In this document: piece by piece, positions 1-9,600 of the stretch
How positions within the stretch are numbered: the stretch's first letter is position 1
Layout: each line of letters opens with the position of its first letter
Assembly (NCBI GenBank): GCA_900617975.1
Contig: UZAE01001094.1
Location: forward strand, 1-15,230
DNA: 15,230 nucleotides
DNA from: Rodentolepis nana
Lineage: Eukaryota > Platyhelminthes > Cestoda > Cyclophyllidea > Hymenolepididae
Direction of reading: 5' to 3'
Position numbers and translations under genes: made by a program
Notes under the pieces: generated by a model
Told to the model about the DNA's origin: nothing
What the model saw: only the letters and a program-made list of their open reading frames with translations
The model's database searches: none

Positions 1-154
1 TAAAGATGTAAAAGAGACAGACACAAAGGTAGAAAAATGGCGAGGTGATTACTGTAAAAGTAGTCAAATATGACATACAGTGGAGTCATGGTAGCTTGAA
101 ATCAGAAGTCAACTGCCAGTTAATAAACTTTTTTGCCATATGGGTATACATTGC

Positions 155-503
155 CCAGGGTGCACCACGTGGAGGTAAGTCTAAATATACATTGCCCAGG
201 GTGCACCACGGAGGTAAGTCTATTGCACACCCCATGATACCTATCATAACGCCTGCCATTTGAAAGTACGTTGTCCAGGGTGCACCACGTGGAGGTAAGT
301 CTATCGTATTCTTAAGAATAATTGTTTAGAAAACCAGCAAGGGTTGAAAGTTGCCCAGGGTGCACCACGTGGAGGTAAGTCTATCGCACGCTGTCCAGGG
401 TGCACCACGTGGAGGTAAGTCTATCGCACACACCCCTCCGCTTCCAAATAAGATGTTGATAGTGAAGGCATATTTCCAGGGTGCACCACGTGGAGGTAAG
501 TCT
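155..503 (+). repeat. Six direct copies of a 28-bp unit carrying CACGTG
   Basis: Copies begin at about 155, 196, 275, 355, 395 and 476. Each reads CCAGGGTGCACCACGTGGAG and then GTAAGTCT, usually followed by ATCGCACAC. The second copy lacks the TG of CACGTG. Spacing is irregular (40-81 bp), so this is a cluster and not a regular tandem array. One inverted copy lies at 908-935. Each unit contains the palindromes GTGCAC and CACGTG and a perfect splice-donor consensus AG/GTAAGT. Confidence 0.85.
234..265 (+). repeat. 32-bp direct repeat with palindromic head, copy 1
   Basis: It is identical to 1172-1203. It starts with ATGATACCTATCAT, a 6-bp inverted repeat around CC, and continues AACGCCTGCCATTTGAAA. 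It lies between the second and third 28-bp units, so it interrupts that cluster. Confidence 0.85.
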
Positions 504-907
504 ATCGCACACCCACTTGGCTCTCCCCTCAAATTTCAACCCTACACGGATGGGCGCCAATGAAATATAACTTGTGGTGCTCATTAATCATTCCGTTGGT
601 GGAAGTGGTCTGAACCCCCATGCAATTTCAAATGTATCACAGCTTGGTAGACCACAATAGATTGCCTAAGATGGCAACCTAGAGTTGCTTAGCCGCGTGA
701 TGATCTACTACAGAACAAAACTTAGAGATACAGAAAAGAGGTATTTTTATTGACTTCCTCTACTACCCTTTACAGAAAATTCTTAATAGTCCCTGATTGC
801 ATATTACATGGCAAAATTTGAAAGCTGTTAATTAATTTAGACCCACTGCTTTTTTGGGTTTAAAGTTAAATTATCTGATACTATATTTCATAAATGGGGT
901 GTGCGAT

Positions 908-935
908 AGACTTACCTCCACGTGGTGCACCCTGG
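908..935 (-). repeat. Inverted copy of the 28-bp CACGTG unit
   Basis: Reading on the minus strand, this matches the units at 155-503 base for base in its core. It marks the inner end of the right inverted arm. Confidence 0.85.
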
Positions 936-1097
936 GCAACGTATACTCATACGGCAAAAAAGTCCATTAATCGGCAGTTGACTTCTGATTTCAAACTACC
1001 AAGACCCCACCGCATTTCATATTCTACTAATTCCACAGCACTCACCTTTTTTCTACCTTTGTGTCTGTCTGTCTCTTTTACGTCTGTGAATCATTAG

Positions 1098-1214
1098 TCT
1101 GTCCCCCCTCTCGACTTTTTGCCACTTTGGTGTTCCTCTTTCTGTGAAGCACGAAGTCAACTAAAGGGCTAATGATACCTATCATAACGCCTGCCATTTG
1201 AAATAAATAAATAT
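1098..1214 (-). repeat. Dispersed repeat X, copy 1 (includes 32-bp repeat copy 2 at 1172-1203)
   Basis: On the minus strand this stretch matches 14251-14366 on the plus strand over its whole length, with roughly 80-85% identity by eye. Shared landmarks in order are ATATTTATTTATTT, CAAATGGC, TATCATTAGCCCTTTAG, GCTTCACAGA, CAAAGTG, AAAAGTCGAGAG and GGGACAGA. It directly abuts the outer edge of the right inverted arm ending at 1084. No coding sequence is seen. A transposon end or SINE-like piece is possible. Confidence 0.7.
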
Positions 1215-2276
1215 TTCATAAATTGTATTTGCATTGACCGCTCAGCACCTTTTAGCTTGACCCTATGAACGGCCAGCATTGTCAAGGCCAATTGTGGAAT
1301 GTCCGCTATTAAATTGCCATTTCAACGCATTATTGAATTTTTTTCTAATGATTCGATCTTGACCTATGTTTTAGCAAGTCTAATAACGAGCGATCCAGTT
1401 CATCTAGAAAAGGTTATATTCTTGATTTTAAACGAGTTATAAAAAATACATTTTCAAATCCGGCTAAAAACCATTTTCCACCTCACCCATTTAGGATGGT
1501 CAATCGATAGTACTCAAAATTACAAAGGTGCAAAGAAGGGGACATAATGGTCTAGACTAGACGCAAGGTGGAATTTGGAAAGGGGGTTCAAAGAGGGGTG
1601 AAGGCCTCAGTGTACTTTTGTCGAGTTCTGTTCCCCCCGAACTAATCCACTTATTGATTAGCGCAGCCGAGTTATTAAAAAGAGCAATTTTGGTGTGCTC
1701 AGCCACTCAGGATCGAGCCAGTTACTCCGATGATATCCACCTCAACTGCGAACGTGGGTATAATAGGAACCCCACAAAGTTGACCAGATTTTCACACCTC
1801 CAAGTCTATGTGCATTTTGAGTTAATGAGACTGCCCTGGACCGTCAAAACTGTCGATCTCTGTCCTCGGAACTTGCTTTAGCTACATAAACAGTGGACTA
1901 ATTTTGGACTTGAGTTTCTAGGGTGCTTAATCAATGATAATCAAGTATTTTAAGGCATAATTTAAGGTAAGAACGAACTTAGGCGCATTAATAGATCGAT
2001 TGATTTTGTTGATGAGCAGAACTACGTGATAGGCCATTAATAAGATTACCTAAAACAACCCCATTTACCAAGAGAAGTTTCCTTGGCTACATTTATGGAA
2101 TTTTTATTAATTATCACTATTCGAAATGTGGTTTCTAATTGCCCAACACCTTTAACTGCGCTAATTACAGTTAGACTTAGACCTAAACCGTTACAAAATC
2201 GAATCATCTCCCTTCCGGAATACACAAGCCTTTCACATACTAACCCTTTAACGCCCGATTAATTTTTTTTAAAAAA
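1215..2276. other. No gene recognised
   Basis: AT-rich sequence. An open frame of 87 codons at 1618-1881 (plus) starts at TTG, matches no family I know and lacks convincing splice partners. I see no RNA gene or clear repeat here. Confidence 0.5.
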
Positions 2277-2455
2277 ATGTACCCAACCGCATTCACGAGT
2301 GTCTCATATCAGACGGATGCAGTCGACGTGAATTGCGACGATTATAGACGCATTGAAGATGTTTCAAGCGCAATATCACCTTCTGTTATGAGTCTAGTAC
2401 CAATGGAGGTTATTTTGAAGGAGGACTGTACGGTCCTAGGGGAGTTAAAGGGTTA
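2277..2455 (+). repeat. Dispersed repeat Y, copy A
   Basis: This matches 13853-14045 in the same orientation. Shared landmarks are GCATTCACG, GTCTCA, TATAGACG, ATTGAA, GTTTCAA, CCTTCT, GAGTCT, TTTTGAA, CGGTCCTAGGG and AAAGGGTTA. The first third stays aligned as codons (MYPTAFTSVS against MHPSAFTHVS, then DYRRIE-VS in both). After that a 1-nt length difference puts the two copies out of frame. It may be two decayed copies of a coding piece, or a non-coding repeat with a chance open frame. Confidence 0.65.
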
Positions 2456-4709
2456 TGATCAGAAGTTGATTTTGACAAAGAACAATTTGGGTGACTGCTA
2501 CGGAATAGCGAGGATTAGGTAGGGAAAAAAGTTCAGATTTGGGGAAGGAGAGGTAAGACGTTAGATCTAAGAGGGAGGGGGGAAGACTAATGAATTTGTG
2601 TCCTTGCTTCATCTATGTGCAAGTAATACAAAACCTCATCTGGTAAATTAGGGAGGCGTAGAGTTAAGTGTCGACACGGACGAAAGTGTCTGTTCAATCG
2701 AAATTGCTTCAGGATTTACCTCCACCCTCCCCCGATTAATTTACTGATCAGTAAAAGCTTCCTGATTATCCGTTCTAATAGAAGATGAAGCTGAATCAAA
2801 CGGTAGCAGTCTTAAATTGTCGTTGATTAAAAACTTCCAACCCCCCCCCCCACACACCTCATCCGAAGAGCACAATTATCGGCATATTTTAAATTGTATA
2901 TTTTAAAAATCAGTTCTAATTTAGATAGACGGATAATAGCATTGGATTAAACGATGGGATAACCTCAATATCAAACGACTCATTAGCCATCTAAAGTCAA
3001 GATCGCAGGTTCTATGGTAATCACATCTGTATTGCGATGGCAATATAAATGAAAAACCAAAGGTTTACTGGATTGTCAATAATCCGAACGCAAACGAGAG
3101 TTGTCACGTCAAAAATGCCTCAACTCATCTGATCCATAATGATTCAAACGAGTGAGACAGTTTCCACAAAGTTAAGAATAGTATGCGGGTGTAAACAGAA
3201 TTCTATAAACTAAAATAGACCAAACTTTTCATCCTTGTTTTAGGAATTCATTTCGAAAACCAGATAAATGCCTCCAGCTTTAAGGCATAGGAAAGTGTAT
3301 TTTGATTGGCCAATAAAGTGACAGTTCTCATTCAAACAATTTTTACTTTCGATCAAATAGAATTTCACTTGAAAATCGGGTGTATTTTTTCAATGTAAGT
3401 GATAAATTATTATCATTGCCCATGAACTGAAGTAAACAACGTTGAAAACCTTCAACGATGTGAACTTTGATGTACCCTCTTGACCGAGTCGGCCTAACGC
3501 AGCCGAAGAATCTTTCGATCACTTCGTCAGGCAATCTGGCAAGCAGCCATAATTAAAATTAACACACTTTGGCTCAATGTTTCAATTTATCTCTTTCACT
3601 TGATTGAAATCATCATCACTTTAGCATTTACTTGTCAATCCTTCAATCTTATTTTCTTTGCTGCCCCTCTCGAATGAAATCACTACCAAAATTATGAACC
3701 CTCTAGTCAAAACAATAGACTGATGATAAGTGATAATTGTTGGTGATTTATTAGTAGTATCTGGGAGGTAAGAATATAAAATACGGAATACAAAATGATG
3801 ACCTGGGCTATTTTACGTTAAGGAAACACATCCCATAAGTTGCGATATCGGCACAAATCCGGTCGTCGTTTGGAGGAAAACCGACCAACCTGAAATACAA
3901 GCGAAAAGTACCTTTTTACAGAACAGCTTGTAATATACCCAGCGTGCTTTCACGTAACAGTTTACAATTAGATAGAGCTTGAGTCACTTCCTTGACTCGC
4001 CACTCAGTTGACGGTCATCCTTTTTGAGTTCGAAATTTACGGCAGTTCAAACAAATCTATCAGTGCTATTATTTAGTCACCTAAACGAGTCACACAACCC
4101 CATTTAAGCTGCAGAATCTGGATGAAAATCACCGTTTAAAAAAAGGTAGCAATTTTGAAGATATCTTTGTGTTGCTATGGCAATGCATAGAAGAAGTAAA
4201 GGGAAAACCCGATAACTTAAAGTGCACTTGAAATAGTTAAAACCTCCCAAGTTTATCGATTTTGTCACACCACGGTACGGTAAAGGCTAAATACTGATTG
4301 GTTAAAAGATAACTAACCGAATTTAAAATATTTCGACAATGAACTGAGGGGTGCTTTGATGGCTTTAGGGACAATTTGTGCCTACGAAGAGGCGACTTGA
4401 CCAACTTGTGCCGATGTTGTCGTGGCGCCAAAAGTCTGCGGGAACCTAATTAAAGAAATAAAATCAGGCTATCAAATAGTCAATTGAAATACGTGAGTTA
4501 GTTATATATAAACGCCAATCCCCTGTTTGCATGACAAGAACGAAATAGTAAATCACTTACAATTTTTTAAAAATGGAGAGTCATGATATCTTGGTGTGGG
4601 GGGAGATTCCCCTAGCAAGTGAAAGCGAACGGATCGAGTTTGACCTAGATAAAAGAGAAAACACGTTAGCGACAAGTAGGAACCCTTATATTAAGCCATA
4701 AGATAGAAT
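2456..4709. other. No gene recognised; short C-run and purine tract
   Basis: Only short unsupported frames occur, such as 3343-3534 and 4237-4431 on the minus strand. Simple-sequence features are a G/A-rich stretch near 2536-2585 and a poly-C run followed by CACACA at 2841-2857. The 3' untranslated region of the Ig receptor gene must extend into the right edge of this stretch. Nothing else stands out. Confidence 0.5.
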
Positions 4710-6360
4710 CTAACTTGTAGTTTTCAATTCTAATCGTTTGGGCTCGAGATAATCTTCGCTAGATTCAGCACTTTCAATTCTGCGAGGGCAATAAGTTATT
4801 GAAATGTTGACGTAGTCGTGCGTTTGGGGACATGGCTGCTGACATTCAACTGCGTCAATCGACCGGTAGATCAGAGATGGACGACGTTGCAGACGTTTGA
4901 TTCGAAGTTTCCGACACCTTTTCAAGCACCACATGACAGTTACAGGGAACACAAGTATGACAATGAGAAAACAAGTCGTAAAAGCAAGGGATTGGAAAAC
5001 TAAAATCAAAGGTAGTAAACAATAATGAACATAAAACCATTCTACCTCAGAATGCTTTCAAAATCAAATATGTACTTACATATTAAAAGGGAGGGATGTG
5101 TTTCAGAAAAAGTAGAATAATTCTGAGCTTCCAGACGTCTGAAGGAATATTTGTCGAGACAACGGCAGACAACATAGACTTCCTGACTTATAAATTCAGA
5201 CGAATTAAACAAATAACTTGAGAAGTAAGTGCCATTCATTTCTGCTTCCTATATGAAAAAAAATAAATCTTTGCAAAGTCGGAAAAGAAAGCACAGGGGC
5301 TCTCTCTCTCGTGAACTTACTGAGAAATTCAGCAAAGAGAGTAGTTTATTTGTGAGTGCGAACCAGTAACCATTGTATCGATTAAGTGACTCAACATCGG
5401 ATGCAATATAGAGTTGAACTGGACCCTCTTTCGAAAAACAGGTAGCATTAATAGAGCCACCACGTTTCTCGTAGGACAAAGTGATAGCTGGAGCGTGCAC
5501 ACGAAAGTCGGATTTATGCTTTTTTGGTGTATACCTAACATACTCACGGACAGAACCCCTGTTTAGAGAATAGATAGATATGAAAATGTGGGGGACGTAC
5601 CTTAGAGAAAAACCAGAAAAATTAGGATAAAAGTCTTGTTCATATTTCAATAAATGACCCCATTTTGTTCGAACAAAAAACCGACAAGTAAAGACAGTAT
5701 CTCTTGGATTTTGTAATAAAATAAGGGAGGAGTAAAAGTATGTATGACCACTTTTGTTTGTAATTGTATGATTACGAACAAGAAACTAAAGGATGAAAAT
5801 CATAAAAAAATATTTACAATTGAAGAACCTACTTGAAATCCATTCTGACTGGAGTAAGACCAATTAACGTGGAAATGGGGATAACTCTCTGGAAGGTTAA
5901 CTCCACATTGTATTTCAGTCGCAGGTTCCCAATATGTATAAGAATTTGGCTTATCGTATTTAAATACCCAAGTTATTCCATCTGAAAAGTTTTATAAGTT
6001 TTATCGCATTTACCTTTTTGGACTCTATGCAAATCCTGAATTTCTGCAATAATTGGGGTTGAACACTTTGTCCCAACACATTTCTGATATAGACCGCAGT
6101 CAGAAACTTCTGCTTGGATTATTTTTAATGTTCCATTTTTGAAATATACATGACGATTGCTAAAGATTAACAAGAGTTTAGAATTCGAACCTGGATTGAT
6201 TGACAGGAACGCCGTTGTGAAACCATTTTACGTTGTCAAATAACTTAAAACTGGTAGACTTCACAAAGAAGTCCTTTAGCAACAGAATGTTTACAGTGCG
6301 ATAATCCGCGTTGCAAAAATTAATTAATGTGATAAATACGACAGAGACTAAGATGAACAT
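4710..6360 (-). CDS. Ig-domain single-pass membrane receptor with ITIM-like tail, 7 exons
   Basis: I do not recognise a named family. Exons, 5' to 3': 6360-6191, 6159-6014, 5981-5833, 5785-5601, 5558-5321, 5248-5080, 4999-4710; all introns GT-AG; 1347 nt, 448 residues plus TAG. The start is the first in-frame ATG after a TGA and opens a signal peptide (MFILVSVVFITLINFCNA). Region 1 (about 19-105) has KWFHNG and DCGLYQKC. Region 2 (about 107-215) has C131, W146 and C189 in Ig spacing. Region 3 (about 235-345) has C257 and C324. Eleven NxS/T sequons lie outside the membrane, which argues for a secreted-pathway ectodomain. A hydrophobic segment at about 356-377 is followed by KRCRKLRIKR, a stop-transfer pattern. 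The tail (about 70 residues) has LIYRSI at 395-400 (ITIM consensus), YVN at 415-417 (Grb2-SH2 type), and Y422 and Y436. A surface adhesion or signalling receptor is inferred. Nearest minus-strand neighbour upstream is NEMF. A weak AATATA lies at 4687-4692, just past the stop. Confidence 0.8.
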
Positions 6361-6623
6361 GGAGATCAGCGACAGGGCCTCCAACGAGGACTCCAGCGTT
6401 TCATAAACGCGTCAAGGCCACGAATGCACATATTAGTGAATTAAAACGCCATCCAATAATTTTTAAGGCATAGTGACATTCCTTGTACAAATGGCTATAT
6501 TTTGAATAATATTACATTGCACAACTAATTGTGTTAATGTTATAAACAGTTTACATTCAGTTAATAATGAGGATTTTCTTGATGCTAATACACTTATCAT
6601 CAAACACAAGATACGCAAAACAC

Positions 6624-6629
6624 TTTATT
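6624..6629 (-). promoter_or_regulatory. Polyadenylation signal of NEMF
   Basis: AATAAA on the minus strand, about 43 nt past the NEMF stop codon at 6672-6674. It is the first canonical signal after the stop. Cleavage would be expected near 6600-6615, before the start of the next gene at 6360. The role is inferred from motif and position. Confidence 0.55.
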
Positions 6630-6671
6630 CCGATTGAAAAGACTTTCTAAGTAAATAAAACACTCTTCCAA

Positions 6672-9600
6672 CTATTCACGATGTACAGTATTTGAAGGGA
6701 AAGTGATTTTCGCAGATCCCGGCATTACCCTGCACAAGTCCTCTTCTTTAATCGCTTGAATCAATTGTTTTTCCAAATCAGTAGCACCCTTATCCGAAGT
6801 AAAGTGGTGAATTGCCAGTTTTGTTACTACAAAGTAATGGGATGATGGTGAATACTAAATTATAAACAAAAATATGGTTGAAAGATTCAGTTACTTTTTC
6901 CACGCTTTTGAGTGCCGGGAATAAGCTTCGCCTTATACTTGTATTTCTGCAATGCATTGTAAGGTGCACAAAACGGAAGAGCGTAAAGAATAGTATCGTC
7001 TGTAGTTGGCAAACCAGTTAAAGTTTCGAGAGTCGAGACCTCAGCAGTGCAAAGTAATGCATCGTCTTCTCGATCATTATCAATATCCTGGGTCTCAAAC
7101 TTGGTAGTCTTACTTGTGTCCTCACTTTCTTCTTCGGAATTTCTGGACTTCTCTCCATCCTGTTGAGATTCCTCTTCCAGCTTCACTTCGTTCTGTCTTT
7201 GAGCGTCGTTTTCGTACTCCTCTTTTTTGGGACCTTTAGATAATTCATGGACCGAACTCAACTTAGCATTCGCTCCTTGAAGGAGCTGTTGGCGAATTTG
7301 ACGTTCTTCAGCGTCCTGGTCGGCATATCTCTCCTTGATCCTCTTCATTTTCGCCTTCTGTCCTCGTTTAAGAGGATTTGGACACGAGGACTTTGCCTTA
7401 CTCTGTGGTTGAGAGGATGAAGATGCAGAATGTTTGGCTGCTTGGGCTGCTGATTTCTGTCGCTGTTTAACTGATTGAGTTTGAGGTTTCTTGACCCTGT
7501 GCAAGAAAATGTGTAATAAAGATGATATAGCAAGAATTTCGAGTTACGGTAGCACTCTAAGATCTACCTATTGATGCTCAAATTTAATGTGACATTCTCA
7601 AATGCCTTTGCTACGTCATCGTCTTCTTCCTGCTCAGCATCGTCTGGTTGAGTCTCTGGAATCTCGTATTTCTTAACTGCAGCTTCAGCATCTCTGATGG
7701 CTTCCAAATCGATGCATCGCTCGCCAAGATGCCGTTCCACCGAGTCCTCACCTAACTAGAAAATCGATTTTTCGTTACAATGGACTATTTGTTATAAGAC
7801 TTCAGATCATGGAAGTCAAAAAAACGTTACCACTGAAACAAAACTAGCCTGTAAGTAAAGTTACCTTTAAAGACGCCATTTAAGAAGAAAGTTTTAACGA
7901 ATGAGTATTAGAGCCCGAGTGATATTAAAAATAACCATTTTAAGTAGAGCATTACCTTTTCTTCTTGGAAAAACGAGTAACCCAGAAATACTAATAAAAA
8001 TAGGTTAAGATGACCAAGATCCCTTTATTACCTAAAAGTACTTAGTAATGGTTGAAACGGCTATTTAAAATGAATGAAAGTAACAAATAGTTCCAGAACC
8101 AATCTCAATTTGACTTTGATGTCGCAAAGATCCATACAAGAGGGTCATCAGGTCTGGCCTGGTGTAAATTGAAGAATTCACTCAAGAACTTGCTAACAAT
8201 TGAGTCTTAGGCTTCTGATATGGGAGGACCTGGAGAAATCTGAGGTACTATAAATCCTAATTGAGCATGAAACCCCTTCTTCCTAGTCTATCTCCACGAT
8301 AAAATCATTCGAAAACATGAGTGCTTTAGAAACTGGTTCCAATGTGTGAGACAGTGTTAATTCGAAGGTTGAGTACCAATCTTGTATTGCCTGTCAACTG
8401 CATTGCTTATTTCCAAGCCCCTCGCCTCTCTCTCACTTTGTCTTTGTTAACTTACTCCCATATAGTGAACTTTAGCCTCCTCTTCTTATTCGTTTTACGA
8501 AATAACAAGTCGAAAGCTGACGTTTTCCTCAACTACTTTTGTAAATAATTCTATAAGATGTTTAGGAGCAACGTTAGAAATATTCAAGTGTAAAAGATGT
8601 GTAGATAATCAGGAGCACCTCTTGAAAGAAATTCACCTTTTTATGATGGAACCTTTCGGTAGACAATTCTTCCGCATCCCTAGATGCGAACCCATGAGCA
8701 TGGATTCTATGACTTCTAGTTGGGTAGATGCAAACATTTTGATCCCTTTTGTTTAATCCATCCTCTGTTTAAGTTAGATGAATTACTTGCAATAGCGCTA
8801 CCACCTACTTCCTCATAAAAGGTAGACATATCTATTAAGAATAACCTTTCTCTCTTCATCGGATACACAAGCAATAGGGATTTTCAAGATCGATTTCCAA
8901 CATACCTTAAAGAGGATTCCAATTCCGTAGGTGAGATGGCATTGAGGAAGCATATTTTTCCTACCTCTGATCACGAAGGACCCAGTAGTGAGATATTCTC
9001 CAGAAGGAGCAGTCTTAGAGACTTGATCGTGGCGTACCCACCAAGCATTTGTGATAATCTTTGCTGACCAAGCATTACTCAAAGCTACAGCCATTTGACC
9101 GGCCTCAATAAGAGTTCGCAGAGGTGGTTGGGGCATCGTCAGTTCCTCAGTTTCTAAAGAGTTTCGAAAGGTTAATACCGGCGTAATAGAAGATTCGTGT
9201 GTGAAATGGACATTACAGCAGCCAAGCTGACAGGTAAAATGTGAGGGGAGAAAAGGAAAGCCACCATGTCGAAATAAAGAGGAAATGAGTTAAAATGCCT
9301 TCGTCTAGGCGTTGATCTGGGTCTATACTACATATCATTCAGGGCAAATGACATGAATTCATCAGGGTATTTTCCTACTTCTTCGGAAAACATTTCCCTT
9401 TCAGAGTAAATGGAGCAGAAGTTTGAACAAATTATTACCAGCTAAACTCATAGCTGGACTCTCCAGTGTTTATGTCAAGGCTACATGAATGACCATAGGC
9501 GTTCTACCCCAAACACGATACCAAACTCAGACCCTACCTCTTACTCCTACCAGCCTGTCATCCACAGTATATGGCTCTATTCACTTTACTTCTTCAAGTT

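Larger units (their letters stand above)
1..1084. mobile_element. Foldback-like element with about 180-bp inverted arms (left end cut by window)
   Basis: The left arm at about 5-182 matches the reverse complement of the right arm at about 908-1084, with roughly 80% identity by eye and a few short indels. Shared landmarks, in order from the outer edge, are GTAAAAGAGACAG, ACACAAAGGTAGAAAAA, TGAAATCAGAAGTCAACTGCC, CTTTTTTGCC and the 28-bp CACGTG unit at the inner edge. The interior (183-907) holds four more direct copies of the 28-bp unit and then about 370 bp of unrelated sequence. There is no transposase reading frame. Long inverted ends carrying internal repeats resemble foldback or MITE-type elements, but target-site duplications cannot be judged because the left edge runs out of the window. 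Confidence 0.5.

Noticed and set aside
155..503. CRISPR-like repeat cluster
   Set aside because: Spacing is irregular, one copy is inverted, the repeat also occurs in the inverted arms, and the surroundings are clearly eukaryotic with spliced genes.
1618..1881. 87-codon open frame on the plus strand
   Set aside because: It starts at TTG, has no recognised domain, and shows no splice partners or paralogue in the window.
3343..3534. 63-codon frame on the minus strand
   Set aside because: No family recognised and no supporting exon nearby. It could be a lone exon, but nothing shows it.
3001..4220. Weak similarity between about 3020-3060 and 4165-4205 (both contain ATGGCAAT)
   Set aside because: Only about 30 bp with several mismatches, and flanks do not align. 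It is too little to call a repeat in AT-rich DNA.
4237..4431. 64-codon basic frame on the minus strand
   Set aside because: Rich in K, R and H, but it matches no family I know. It lies beyond the Ig receptor stop and is probably chance or 3' UTR sequence.
4818..5003. 61-codon frame opposite the receptor's last exon
   Set aside because: Antisense shadow of the membrane and tail exon, which has far better support.
6361..6384. Upstream TTG start for the Ig receptor (eight more residues)
   Set aside because: Eukaryotic initiation is expected at ATG. The first in-frame ATG at 6360 gives a compact signal peptide.
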